The notes beneath the pieces are model-generated. The model ran no database searches. It saw only the letters and a program-made list of their open reading frames with translations, and was not told where the DNA came from. From contig DHYT01000104.1 of assembly GCA_002415465.1 (NCBI GenBank), positions 6,899 to 12,730 of the forward strand: 5,832 bases of DNA. Reading direction: 5' to 3'. The position numbers were made by a program, and so were the translations under genes. Below are positions 1 to 4,768 of the stretch, one piece after another (the first letter of the stretch is position 1; the number at the start of each line of letters is the position of its first letter). This DNA is from Desulfobulbaceae bacterium UBA5123. GTDB lineage: Bacteria; Desulfobacterota; Desulfobulbia; Desulfobulbales; UBA5123.

Positions 1-326
1 CGGTTGATCTCGTCGGCGAGGACCAGGTTGTGGAAGATCGGGCCGCGCTGGAAGTGGAAGGAGCCATCCTCGGGGCGGTAGATCTCGGTGCCGGTCACAT
101 CGCCTGGCAGCAGGTCCGGGGTGAACTGGATGCGGTGAAAGTCGCCGCTGATGGTCTGCGCCAGGCTTTTGATCGCCTTGGTTTTGGCAAGGCCGGGCGC
201 GCCTTCCACCAGCAGATGCCCGTCCGCGAGGAGGGCGATCAGGAGCCGTTCGATCAGTTTTCCCTGACCGATGATCTGGCCTTCAAGCCATTGCCGTTGC
301 TGTCTGAAAAGTTCGTGACTGTTCAT
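1..326 (-). CDS. MoxR-family AAA+ ATPase, N-terminal part (cut by window edge)
   Basis: Reading the minus strand from the ATG at 326-324 gives 108 residues that run off the left edge, so only the N-terminal third of a protein usually near 300-350 aa is seen. The Walker A motif is GAPGLAKT (residues 42-49), the variant typical of MoxR proteins. It is followed by the conserved stretch [19 protein letters not shown] (65-83), and a Walker B motif LVLADE (101-106) then begins the LADEINR signature at the edge. MoxR ATPases act in the cytoplasm as chaperone-like remodelling enzymes, often beside DUF58 and von Willebrand A domain genes. Those partners would lie beyond the left edge and cannot be checked. 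The start rests on conservation because no clear Shine-Dalgarno sequence lies upstream. Family assignment is secure; the client protein is unknown. Confidence 0.93.
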   Translation of the reverse strand, partial: MNSHELFRQQRQWLEGQIIGQGKLIERLLIALLADGHLLVEGAPGLAKTKAIKSLAQTISGDFHRIQFTPDLLPGDVTGTEIYRPEDGSFHFQRGPIFHNLVLADEIN

Positions 327-360
327 GTTCGCCGTCTGTTTGTGGGATAGATGAAATGAA

Positions 361-405
361 GACGCGGGAAGCGTCCGTTACTGTAATTACCGGGGGCCGC
401 GCCCC
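361..405 (-). other. Two small hairpins in the leader region of the MoxR gene
   Basis: In the 240-bp gap between the channel gene and the MoxR start there are two compact inverted repeats. One is GACGC-GGGAA-GCGTC at 361-375. The other is GGGGC-CGC-GCCCC at 393-405. Both would form in a minus-strand transcript 35-80 bases ahead of the MoxR start codon. Neither is followed by a T-run on the minus strand, so they are not terminators for that strand. I could not assign a convincing -35/-10 promoter pair here, although MoxR transcription probably starts in this gap. Confidence 0.3.
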
Positions 406-446
406 GCAAGCATTCTTGAAGGCGCACACAGGGGTGTACCGTGGTT

Positions 447-470
447 CGGAACGGGCGATCCGTTTTTTTT
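447..470 (+). terminator. Weak plus-strand hairpin followed by eight T residues
   Basis: On the plus strand a short stem (AACGG 450-454 with CCGTT 460-464, or CGGA 447-450 with TCCG 459-462) is followed by a run of eight T at 463-470, the shape of a weak intrinsic terminator. No plus-strand gene lies upstream of it, because the DNA to the left codes for MoxR on the minus strand. If functional it would stop antisense transcription. It may equally be chance in a region rich in homopolymer runs. Confidence 0.25.
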
Positions 471-505
471 GACCTGCGGGCGCCAAAAAAAGTTCCATGA
501 AAATG

Positions 506-557
506 GCCGGCGAGCGCGCAGAGGCCGAGCAAATATCGACCTCGCGCGCTCGCCGGC
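506..557 (-). terminator. Probable intrinsic terminator of the MscS gene
   Basis: A perfect 14-bp GC-rich inverted repeat (506-519 with 544-557) continues past a one-base bulge at 520 for four more pairs (521-524 with 540-543), leaving a loop of about 15 bases. It begins 9 bp after the stop codon of the channel gene. On the minus strand the stem is followed by CATTTTC and then, about 15 bases on, by seven T at 490-484. The uridine tract is therefore interrupted rather than textbook. Position and stem strength make termination of the channel transcript the best reading. Confidence 0.65.
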
Positions 558-566
558 AGGTTCCGC

Positions 567-1421
567 TCAGGCGGCGGTGGGGGGGGCGGATTCCTTTGAC
601 CCGGCCGGGATCATGTGTACGTCGTGCTGCGGGTAGGGGATGGTGATCTGCGCCTTGGCGAGGGCCTGGTGAACGGCGAGATTGGCCCGGTAAAAGGTCT
701 GAAAATATTTTTTGGTCGGCACCCAGTACCGCATGCCGATGTTGATGGCCGAATCACCGAAGGCCTCGATCCCGACCTGTGGCGGCGGCTCCTGGGAGAT
801 GTCGGCGATCGCGGCCAGGGCGGCGGTGATGGCCGCGATTGCGGCACCGGGATCATCGTTGTAGGAAACCCCCACCGAGGTTTCCACCACCTTGCAGGCA
901 AAGGAATTCCGGATAATCTCGCCGACGATATGTTTGTTGGGGATGGTGATCTGTTCGCCGTCCTCGGTGGAGAGGATGGTGCAGGCAAGGCGAATCTCGT
1001 CGATGACCCCGGTCACCCCCTTGACGGCGATGGTGTCGCCCACCACAAAGGGCCGGCTGACGATGATGGAAAGGCCGGCGCCGTAGTTCGACAGCGGCCC
1101 CTGGATGGCGAAGCTGCCGCCAAAGGCCAGGGCGCTGACCGCGGCAACAAACGGCGTTACCGAGATGCCGAACTTGCCGATGGCGATGATGACGACAAAG
1201 GCCAGGGTGGTCATGCGTACGGCCCCGGCCAGGAACCCGGTGAGGGTGGGGTCGAGTTTCTTCTTTTCGCCAAAGCCGGTCATCACCCGCGCCAGCCAGT
1301 TGGCAAGTTTGACGCCAAGCAACAGGATGATAATGGCGCCGATGATCTGAAAGCTGTACTGGACGACAAATTCCACCACGGTGGAATACAATTTTTGGAC
1401 AACCGCAAATTCTTCCTGCAT
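567..1421 (-). CDS. mscS: Small-conductance mechanosensitive channel, MscS family
   Basis: The 284-residue product is almost the same length as E. coli MscS (286 aa) and has the same plan. TM1 is about 18-45, TM2 about 70-86, and the Gly/Ala-rich pore helix TM3 about 91-120 (AIQGPLSNYGAG at 105-116, then RPFVVGD 123-129). A beta domain with IPNKHIVG (160-167) and a C-terminal alpha/beta domain ending in PYPQHDV (262-268) follow; the E. coli counterpart of the last motif is PYPQMDV. The channel opens under membrane tension to release solutes during hypo-osmotic shock. The ATG at 1421-1419 is chosen because GAAGGAG lies 6 bases upstream; an upstream in-frame ATG at 1475 would add 18 polar residues without a good site. 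Relative to E. coli, the pore-lining leucines appear to be phenylalanines and a proline follows the hinge glycine, so conductance may differ. A terminator-like hairpin follows the stop. Confidence 0.95.
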   Translation of the reverse strand: MQEEFAVVQKLYSTVVEFVVQYSFQIIGAIIILLLGVKLANWLARVMTGFGEKKKLDPTLTGFLAGAVRMTTLAFVVIIAIGKFGISVTPFVAAVSALAFGGSFAIQGPLSNYGAGLSIIVSRPFVVGDTIAVKGVTGVIDEIRLACTILSTEDGEQITIPNKHIVGEIIRNSFACKVVETSVGVSYNDDPGAAIAAITAALAAIADISQEPPPQVGIEAFGDSAINIGMRYWVPTKKYFQTFYRANLAVHQALAKAQITIPYPQHDVHMIPAGSKESAPPTAA

Positions 1422-1427
1422 TGCATT

Positions 1428-1434
1428 CTCCTTC
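1428..1434 (-). promoter_or_regulatory. Ribosome binding site that fixes the MscS start
   Basis: The minus strand reads GAAGGAG here, with 6 bases before the ATG at 1421. This favours the 284-aa product over the longer reading frame from 1475. A second ATG at 1426-1424 is in another frame and too close to the site. Confidence 0.8.
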
Positions 1435-1520
1435 AGGTCAATATCCGCCGCGGCGCCGGGGGAACCATTCGGCAAGCGTTGCCACTTCTTTCTTGTGTAG
1501 CAGAAAATGGCTGTGCAACG

Positions 1521-1563
1521 GAAACAAAAACGCCTCCATCACTCCGCGAGGAGGGAGAAGGCG
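1521..1563 (-). terminator. Intrinsic terminator of the bactofilin gene, possibly bidirectional
   Basis: An imperfect hairpin has outer arms CGCCT (1531-1535) and AGGCG (1559-1563) and an inner stem CTCC/GGAG closed by a GCGA tetraloop (1542-1553), with unpaired bases between. On the minus strand the stem runs directly into TTTTTGTTTC (1530-1521), about 28 bases after the bactofilin stop codon. On the plus strand, TTTTT follows at 1571-1575, so it may also work weakly in the other direction. It separates the bactofilin transcript from the MscS gene. No clear promoter for MscS could be named in the remaining 1422-1520. Confidence 0.75.
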
Positions 1564-1591
1564 CCATGGGTTTTTGTTGAGCGGCAGTCGA

Positions 1592-2035
1592 TTATTTTTG
1601 TGGGATTGCCTGTAATTTCTTTTCCCACTCCTCTTCGGGGATAGAGGTGCCGGGCACCAGTCGCAAATCCTTGCTGCGGGACTTGATTTCGCCGTTCAAC
1701 GCCGCACCGGACTCCACCGACAAATCGCTGGTTTCAACCTTGCCGTTGATGGTGCCCTCCTTGATGACATGCAGCTTCTTGACGATGACATTGCCGTCGA
1801 CCTGCCCCTGGCAGGTAAAGTTTGCAACCTCGATATCGCCGGTGACATGGCCGGTCTCACCGAGAATGAAATAATCACCCTTGATATTGCCCTTGATCTT
1901 GCCATCCATCCGCAACTTGCCCTTGAAGCAGATGTCCCCGACCATGGCCATATCCTTGCCGATGATACTGGTGGTCATCTCTTTGTTGTCTTGCGCCAAA
2001 TTCTCCATCGGATCTTTCTTGAAGAAACTCATCAT
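1592..2035 (-). CDS. Bactofilin (polymer-forming cytoskeletal protein)
   Basis: The 147-residue product matches the bactofilin (DUF583) fold. After a short flexible N-terminus, residues about 22-120 hold the repeating beta-helix pattern with regularly spaced glycines: IIGKDMAMVGDICFKGKL, MDGKIKGNIKGDYFIL, VTGDIEV, CQGQVDGNVIV, GTINGKV, GAALNGEI. A short charged tail ends the protein (SIPEEEWEKKLQAIPQK). Bactofilins self-assemble without nucleotide into filaments at the inner membrane and recruit wall enzymes. Two adjacent ATGs occur (2035 and 2032); the first has GAGG 5 bases upstream. The gene begins 38 bp after the stop of the M23 peptidase on the same strand, so the two very probably form an operon, as with Csd1 and CcmA of Helicobacter. 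An intrinsic terminator follows at about 1521-1563. I give no symbol because names differ between lineages. Confidence 0.95.
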   Translation of the reverse strand: MMSFFKKDPMENLAQDNKEMTTSIIGKDMAMVGDICFKGKLRMDGKIKGNIKGDYFILGETGHVTGDIEVANFTCQGQVDGNVIVKKLHVIKEGTINGKVETSDLSVESGAALNGEIKSRSKDLRLVPGTSIPEEEWEKKLQAIPQK

Positions 2036-2073
2036 TTATTCCTCAGGGCTTGCTGTTACAGGAAGTATTACCC

Positions 2074-2967
2074 CTACTTGCCACTGGCGATAGTCTTGTT
2101 TTCTTTGATGTATCTGGCTATTTGCATAAACTTTAGCGGGTTGACCGGATTGTTTTTGTACTTGATTTCATAGTGCAGATGGGTGCCGGTGCTGCGTCCG
2201 CTCGTCCCCATGTAACCCACCAGCTGGCCACGGGTAACGGATGCACCCTGCGCCACGGCCCTTTTGTTCATGTGAAAGTAGCGGGTGTAAAAGCCGTTGC
2301 CGTGGTTGATCACCACATAGTTGCCATAGCCGCTGGTGAACCCGCTTTCGGAGACCACTCCATCGGCGGTGGCGGTGATGGGGCTTCTGAATTTGTTCTT
2401 GATGTCGACCCCTTCGTGGAAGGCGGGGCGGTTGTTGATGGGATCTATGCGTTTGCCGAACGTAGAGGTGATCTTGCCGGTGGTCGGCGCGCCGAGGGGG
2501 ATTGACTGAATCGTTTCGAGATAATGGTCTACCTTGAAGGTGAGTTCCTCATAGGACTGGTCGCTGACGTTGGTGTACGGACCACCTGTGTTTTTCGAGC
2601 CCTTGGCGATTTGCAGATCAACCCCGACCGTGCTCAAGATCGATTCGATGATTTTGCTGCGTTTCTTCAACTCGGCAAGGGTGGTCTGGAGCAGATTTTC
2701 CTTTTCCGCTTCCTGCTCGGCCACCTGTTGTTGGAAGTTTTCATACACGGAACGGGTATGGTCGAGATCCCGTTGGAGGGTGGTTGCCTTGATGCGCAAC
2801 GCGACGTTCTGGTAGGAGAATTTGACGCCGGCGATGCTGACGGCGGTTAAAACGGCGATGACAATGAGAGAAAGACAGGCGGCATGTCTCAGTTTGGTTT
2901 TGGAAATAGCAAAGGATCTGGTTTTCCCCCGTTCACTGGTGAAAACGATCATTAATTTATCGTGCAT
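2074..2967 (-). CDS. Membrane-anchored M23 peptidoglycan endopeptidase
   Basis: The product is 297 aa. It has a short cytoplasmic N-terminus, one membrane segment at about 29-48, a coiled-coil-like charged region at about 55-112, and a C-terminal M23 (LytM/lysostaphin type) domain at about 158-280. All zinc ligands are visible: H184 and D188 in HEGVD and H265 in HLH, with H232 (YFH) and H263 as the further catalytic-site histidines. It should therefore be an active periplasmic enzyme that cuts peptide cross-links. The start at 2967 is preferred because GGAG lies 6 bases upstream; an in-frame ATG at 2979 has no good site. The neighbour 38 bp downstream is bactofilin, which in known systems localises such a peptidase to shape the cell. 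The N-terminal MHDKLMIVF... with ERGKTRSF is common in M23 proteins with this architecture. The bond specificity cannot be told from sequence. Confidence 0.95.
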   Translation of the reverse strand: MHDKLMIVFTSERGKTRSFAISKTKLRHAACLSLIVIAVLTAVSIAGVKFSYQNVALRIKATTLQRDLDHTRSVYENFQQQVAEQEAEKENLLQTTLAELKKRSKIIESILSTVGVDLQIAKGSKNTGGPYTNVSDQSYEELTFKVDHYLETIQSIPLGAPTTGKITSTFGKRIDPINNRPAFHEGVDIKNKFRSPITATADGVVSESGFTSGYGNYVVINHGNGFYTRYFHMNKRAVAQGASVTRGQLVGYMGTSGRSTGTHLHYEIKYKNNPVNPLKFMQIARYIKENKTIASGK

Positions 2968-2973
2968 GCAATA

Positions 2974-2977
2974 CTCC
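2974..2977 (-). promoter_or_regulatory. Ribosome binding site that fixes the M23 peptidase start
   Basis: The minus strand reads GGAG with 6 bases (TATTGC) before the ATG at 2967. The earlier in-frame ATG at 2979 overlaps this site, so using 2967 gives a 297-aa product. Confidence 0.75.
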
Positions 2978-2987
2978 ATTCACTCGA

Positions 2988-3007
2988 TAGACCTTTGGTG
3001 AGGTCTA
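2988..3007 (-). promoter_or_regulatory. Leader hairpin ahead of the M23-bactofilin operon
   Basis: A perfect 7-bp inverted repeat (TAGACCT 2988-2994, AGGTCTA 3001-3007) encloses a six-base loop, ten bases upstream of the GGAG ribosome binding site of the peptidase gene. It could be a leader RNA stem or a small operator. On the minus strand TATAAC at 3023-3018 could serve as a -10 box just upstream, but no good -35 hexamer is present at the right distance. The rest of the 203-bp gap to the S4 gene holds no gene that I can support. Confidence 0.35.
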
Positions 3008-3137
3008 AGTTGTGCTGGTTATACATCAGGTACTAATCGTAACAGAAGGTTGGATTCGCTTGCGTTCGATACAGGAAACAGCCCCTTATATCCCCCATAC
3101 CTTTTTTATACTAACAGGATCGTACACGCAGGCCAAC

Positions 3138-3166
3138 AAAAAAACGTTTGGTCACGATCCGTTACC
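3138..3166 (-). terminator. Possible terminator of the S4-domain gene
   Basis: A short stem at 3150-3166 (GGT-x-ACG paired with CGT-x-ACC around GAT) lies just past the S4 stop codon at 3171. On the minus strand it is followed by AAACG and then seven T (3144-3138). On the plus strand six T follow directly at 3167-3172, so it looks bidirectional. A separate longer-range repeat, GGATCGT 3117-3123 with ACGATCC 3154-3160, overlaps it and could compete. The stem is weak and the call is tentative. Confidence 0.35.
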
Positions 3167-3170
3167 TTTT

Positions 3171-3383
3171 TTATTCGCGAATAATACGCAATTCCTCCTG
3201 GTCGATCCGTATCTGATCTCCTGGGCGGAGTTGCCGCCCCCGGCGGGTTTCCACTTCCCCGTTGACCAAGACCTCCCCGGCCTGTATCCGCGCCTTGGCT
3301 TCACTGCCGCTCTCGACAACGGCGGCAAGTTTGAGTAATTGCCCGAGGCGGATGACCTCGGTGCGGATGGGAATTTCCATCAT
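3171..3383 (-). CDS. Small S4-domain RNA-binding protein, YbcJ type
   Basis: The 70-residue product is a stand-alone S4 domain, the same length as E. coli YbcJ and with the same pattern: LGQLLKLAAVVESGSEAKARIQ (13-34), GEVLVNGEVETRRGRQLRPGD (36-56), then a short final strand (IRIDQEELRII). In this family the S4 fold is thought to bind structured RNA, and the lysine and arginine residues (K30, R32, R47, R48, R50, R53) form the likely contact face. The exact cellular role of these proteins is not settled. Two ATGs are adjacent at 3383 and 3380; the first sits 8 bases after GAGGA and is used here. The gene stands alone, divergent from the small CxxC gene. A terminator-like hairpin lies directly upstream of its ribosome binding site and may regulate it. 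Confidence 0.92.
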   Translation of the reverse strand: MMEIPIRTEVIRLGQLLKLAAVVESGSEAKARIQAGEVLVNGEVETRRGRQLRPGDQIRIDQEELRIIRE

Positions 3384-3398
3384 ATTTCTTGTCCTCGG

Positions 3399-3452
3399 AA
3401 AAAAGGCCGGGGGGTGTTCCCTGGCTGCATGAGTTGTTTATCGGCCGGCCTT
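3399..3452 (-). promoter_or_regulatory. Terminator-like leader hairpin upstream of the S4 gene (possible attenuator)
   Basis: A perfect 8-bp inverted repeat, AAGGCCGG (3403-3410) with CCGGCCTT (3445-3452), has a 34-base loop. On the minus strand the second arm flows straight into six T (3404-3399). The ribosome binding site GAGGA of the S4 gene follows two bases later at 3396-3392. The arrangement is that of an intrinsic terminator placed in a 5' leader, as in attenuators or riboswitch expression platforms. It could also end a short RNA of about 60-80 bases made from the AT-rich promoter region to its right. I do not recognise a known riboswitch class in the loop. Confidence 0.45.
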
Positions 3453-3453
3453 C

Positions 3454-3525
3454 AAATAAGCATAAATATTACAGCACACAACGGCCACTGTCTGTTAAAT
3501 ATCCTGTTATATATAAAATAGTGAA
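3454..3525. promoter_or_regulatory. AT-rich divergent promoter region between S4 and CxxC genes
   Basis: This stretch is clearly richer in A and T than the rest of the window and lies between two divergent genes, the expected place for both promoters. TATAAA at 3512-3517 could be a plus-strand -10 box, and TAATAT or TATTTG on the minus strand could serve the S4 gene (TTGTGT-17-TATTTG is the best-spaced pair). None has a good -35 match, so I mark the region rather than single hexamers. A small GGCAA/TTGCC hairpin at 3543-3556 lies in the probable leader of the plus-strand gene. There is no other gene between 3384 and 3608. Confidence 0.4.
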
Positions 3526-3608
3526 GGATGGTGGTGGCAGCTGGCAACCTCTTGCCGCGGGCGGTTTTGGTCATCACTTGTCCGGCAATACCTGAGGGAG
3601 GAAATTGG

Positions 3609-3776
3609 ATGCAACTGTGGGAAACGCCGAGTGGCGACAAATGGGTGTGTGAAGAGTGCAAGGCTGAGATCGGCGGGCGGATCGCCGATGAAAATTGGCG
3701 GTTGGTCTTTGACCGGCTCGATCCCATGCTGCGCTGCGCCATCTGCGGGCATTGCGATATCGAAATCGACGATTAG
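3609..3776 (+). CDS. Small protein with paired CxxC motifs, putative zinc ribbon (unrecognised)
   Basis: The 55-residue product starts at an ATG 7 bases after a strong GGGAGG site (3596-3601). It carries CEEC at residues 14-17 and CAIC at 43-46, followed by GHC with Cys49. This is two CxxC knuckles about 25 residues apart, the usual spacing for a zinc ribbon or rubredoxin-like fold. The tail is acidic (DIEIDD). No signal peptide or membrane segment is visible, so it is probably cytoplasmic. I do not recognise the family; binding of zinc is inferred from the cysteine pattern only. A longer in-frame reading from 3528 adds 27 residues, but no ribosome binding site supports it. The gene faces away from the S4 gene and lies 110 bp ahead of the pentapeptide lipoprotein gene, which seems to have its own promoter. 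Confidence 0.8.
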   Translation: MQLWETPSGDKWVCEECKAEIGGRIADENWRLVFDRLDPMLRCAICGHCDIEIDD

Positions 3777-3787
3777 GGCCAAGGTAT

Positions 3788-3815
3788 TTGACGGTCGACT
3801 TTTTTACGTTATGGT
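3788..3815 (+). promoter_or_regulatory. Candidate sigma-70 promoter for the pentapeptide lipoprotein gene
   Basis: TTGACG (3788-3793), matching five of six consensus -35 bases, is followed after 16 bases by TATGGT (3810-3815), matching four of six -10 bases. Transcription would begin near 3822 and give a leader of roughly 65 bases before the GTG start at 3887. The T-run at 3800-3805 lies within the spacer and no strong stem precedes it, so it is unlikely to be a terminator for the small gene upstream. The call rests on hexamer matches alone. Confidence 0.45.
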
Positions 3816-3873
3816 GATACTGGTTAGGTTTGGTAGGTTTTTTGTCCTTCGTGATCCGTGTTCCCGCTTTTCC

Positions 3874-3880
3874 AAGGAGG
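3874..3880 (+). promoter_or_regulatory. Ribosome binding site that fixes a GTG start
   Basis: AAGGAGG lies 6 bases before a GTG at 3887. This selects GTG over the upstream in-frame ATG at 3830 and makes the protein begin with a proper lipoprotein signal peptide. Confidence 0.85.
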
Positions 3881-3886
3881 CGCTTT

Positions 3887-4768
3887 GTGCGTGTGACGTC
3901 GTTTGTAGTGACCCTTCCGTTTCTTTTCTTGCTCGTTGCCTGCGGAACCAAGGCGGTGGACACCACCATTGCCGCCGGCGGCAAAAAAATGTCGGCGGAG
4001 GCCGTCAGCGCCCTGGTCGGCGGCAATACCCTGAAGATGAAGGAATACGATCTTGAGGCAACGGTGGAATGCTTTCTCGACGGCAAGCTTGCCGGCGTCA
4101 ACAGTGAAAACACCAAAACAGCCGGGCGTTGGCAGGTTGACGAGCAGGGCAGGCTTTGTCTCCGTTTCAAGCGGTTGGGCGGCGTTGAGGATTTCTGCTA
4201 CACGATTTATCAGGTTGGGGATGAATACCGCCAGTTTACCGATAACGGCGCGCAGGTCGGAACTTTTACGGTGCAGGAGGGCAATTCCCGCGATGCTGCC
4301 GGCGCAAGCTCCCGGCCGGGGCAGCCCTCGGCATCGATCGCCTCCTCCGGCAGCCGCCCTGCGACCACGTCCCGCGAGGAGCATCCCCCGGCATACAATC
4401 GTCTGCCGCCGCCGGAAATACACACCGAGACCGATATCCGTTTTTTCCATCTGGAGATGGCCCAGGATTGTCCCGGTTGCAACCTGGCCGGTGTTGATCT
4501 GGAAGGTGCGCGATTACTCGACGCCAACTTGCCCGGCGCCGACCTCCGGCGGGCCCGCTTGCGGAACAGCAATCTCAGAAGCGCCAATCTGCGCGGGGCC
4601 AATCTCGAGGGGGCTGATTTGCGGGGAGCGAACTTGGCCGGGGCGAACCTGGCCGGGGCGAACCTGACCGGGGCTGACCTGACTGATGCCAACCTGACGC
4701 GGACAGACCTGAAAGGGGCCAACCTCGACAATGCCCGCGGCGCGAATCTCGCCAACGCCTTTCGCTAG
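3887..4768 (+). CDS. Pentapeptide-repeat lipoprotein with a two-cysteine N-terminal domain
   Basis: The 293-aa product starts at GTG 3887. Residues 1-19 form a lipoprotein signal ([14 protein letters not shown]) ending in the lipobox LVAC with Cys19. Gly20 follows, so there is no inner-membrane retention Asp and outer-membrane placement is likely. Residues about 35-132 form a globular domain: [38 protein letters not shown] and [15 protein letters not shown], with Cys91 and Cys104 as a possible disulfide. This resembles DUF995-like exported domains, which I cannot confirm. A Pro/Ser/Arg-rich linker covers about 133-180. The C-terminus (198-290) is a pentapeptide-repeat region of about 17 units capped by CPGC (195-198). 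Such repeats fold as a right-handed beta-helix; some family members mimic DNA and block gyrase, but an exported lipoprotein is unlikely to do that. The function is unknown. Its TAG overlaps the stop of the convergent NlpC/P60 gene. Confidence 0.88.
   Translation: MRVTSFVVTLPFLFLLVACGTKAVDTTIAAGGKKMSAEAVSALVGGNTLKMKEYDLEATVECFLDGKLAGVNSENTKTAGRWQVDEQGRLCLRFKRLGGVEDFCYTIYQVGDEYRQFTDNGAQVGTFTVQEGNSRDAAGASSRPGQPSASIASSGSRPATTSREEHPPAYNRLPPPEIHTETDIRFFHLEMAQDCPGCNLAGVDLEGARLLDANLPGADLRRARLRNSNLRSANLRGANLEGADLRGANLAGANLAGANLTGADLTDANLTRTDLKGANLDNARGANLANAFR
4478..4757 (+). repeat. 15-bp tandem coding repeats (pentapeptide repeat region)
   Basis: About 17 successive five-codon units encode A(N/D)LxG-type pentapeptides, for example [35 protein letters not shown]. 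Most units diverge in DNA sequence, but those at about 4624-4670 are nearly identical at the base level (unit GGGGCGAACCTGGCC), suggesting recent copy-number change or conversion. The last units decay ([13 protein letters not shown]), forming the C-terminal end of the helix. Confidence 0.9.

Noticed and set aside
615..1580. Long plus-strand open frame of 321 codons opposite the MscS gene
   Set aside because: It lies antisense to a clear full-length channel. Its translation is rich in Gly and Asp as expected of a shadow in high-GC DNA, and it has no recognisable domain.
3012..3338. Plus-strand open frame reaching into the S4 gene
   Set aside because: Its second half is antisense to the well-supported S4 protein, and no Shine-Dalgarno sequence precedes its start.
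3542..3555. Possible sigma-54 promoter (TGGCA...TTGC) upstream of the CxxC gene
   Set aside because: The distance between the GG and GC elements is nine bases instead of ten, and the match is explained by a small GGCAA/TTGCC hairpin.
3830..3886. Upstream ATG start giving the lipoprotein 19 more residues
   Set aside because: The extension has no ribosome binding site and would bury the signal peptide; the GTG at 3887 has AAGGAGG at 6 bases.
4210..4755. Minus-strand open frame of 181 codons opposite the pentapeptide repeats
   Set aside because: Its Arg/Ala/Pro-rich repeating sequence is the mirror of the 15-bp repeats on the plus strand, and it has no ribosome binding site or known fold.
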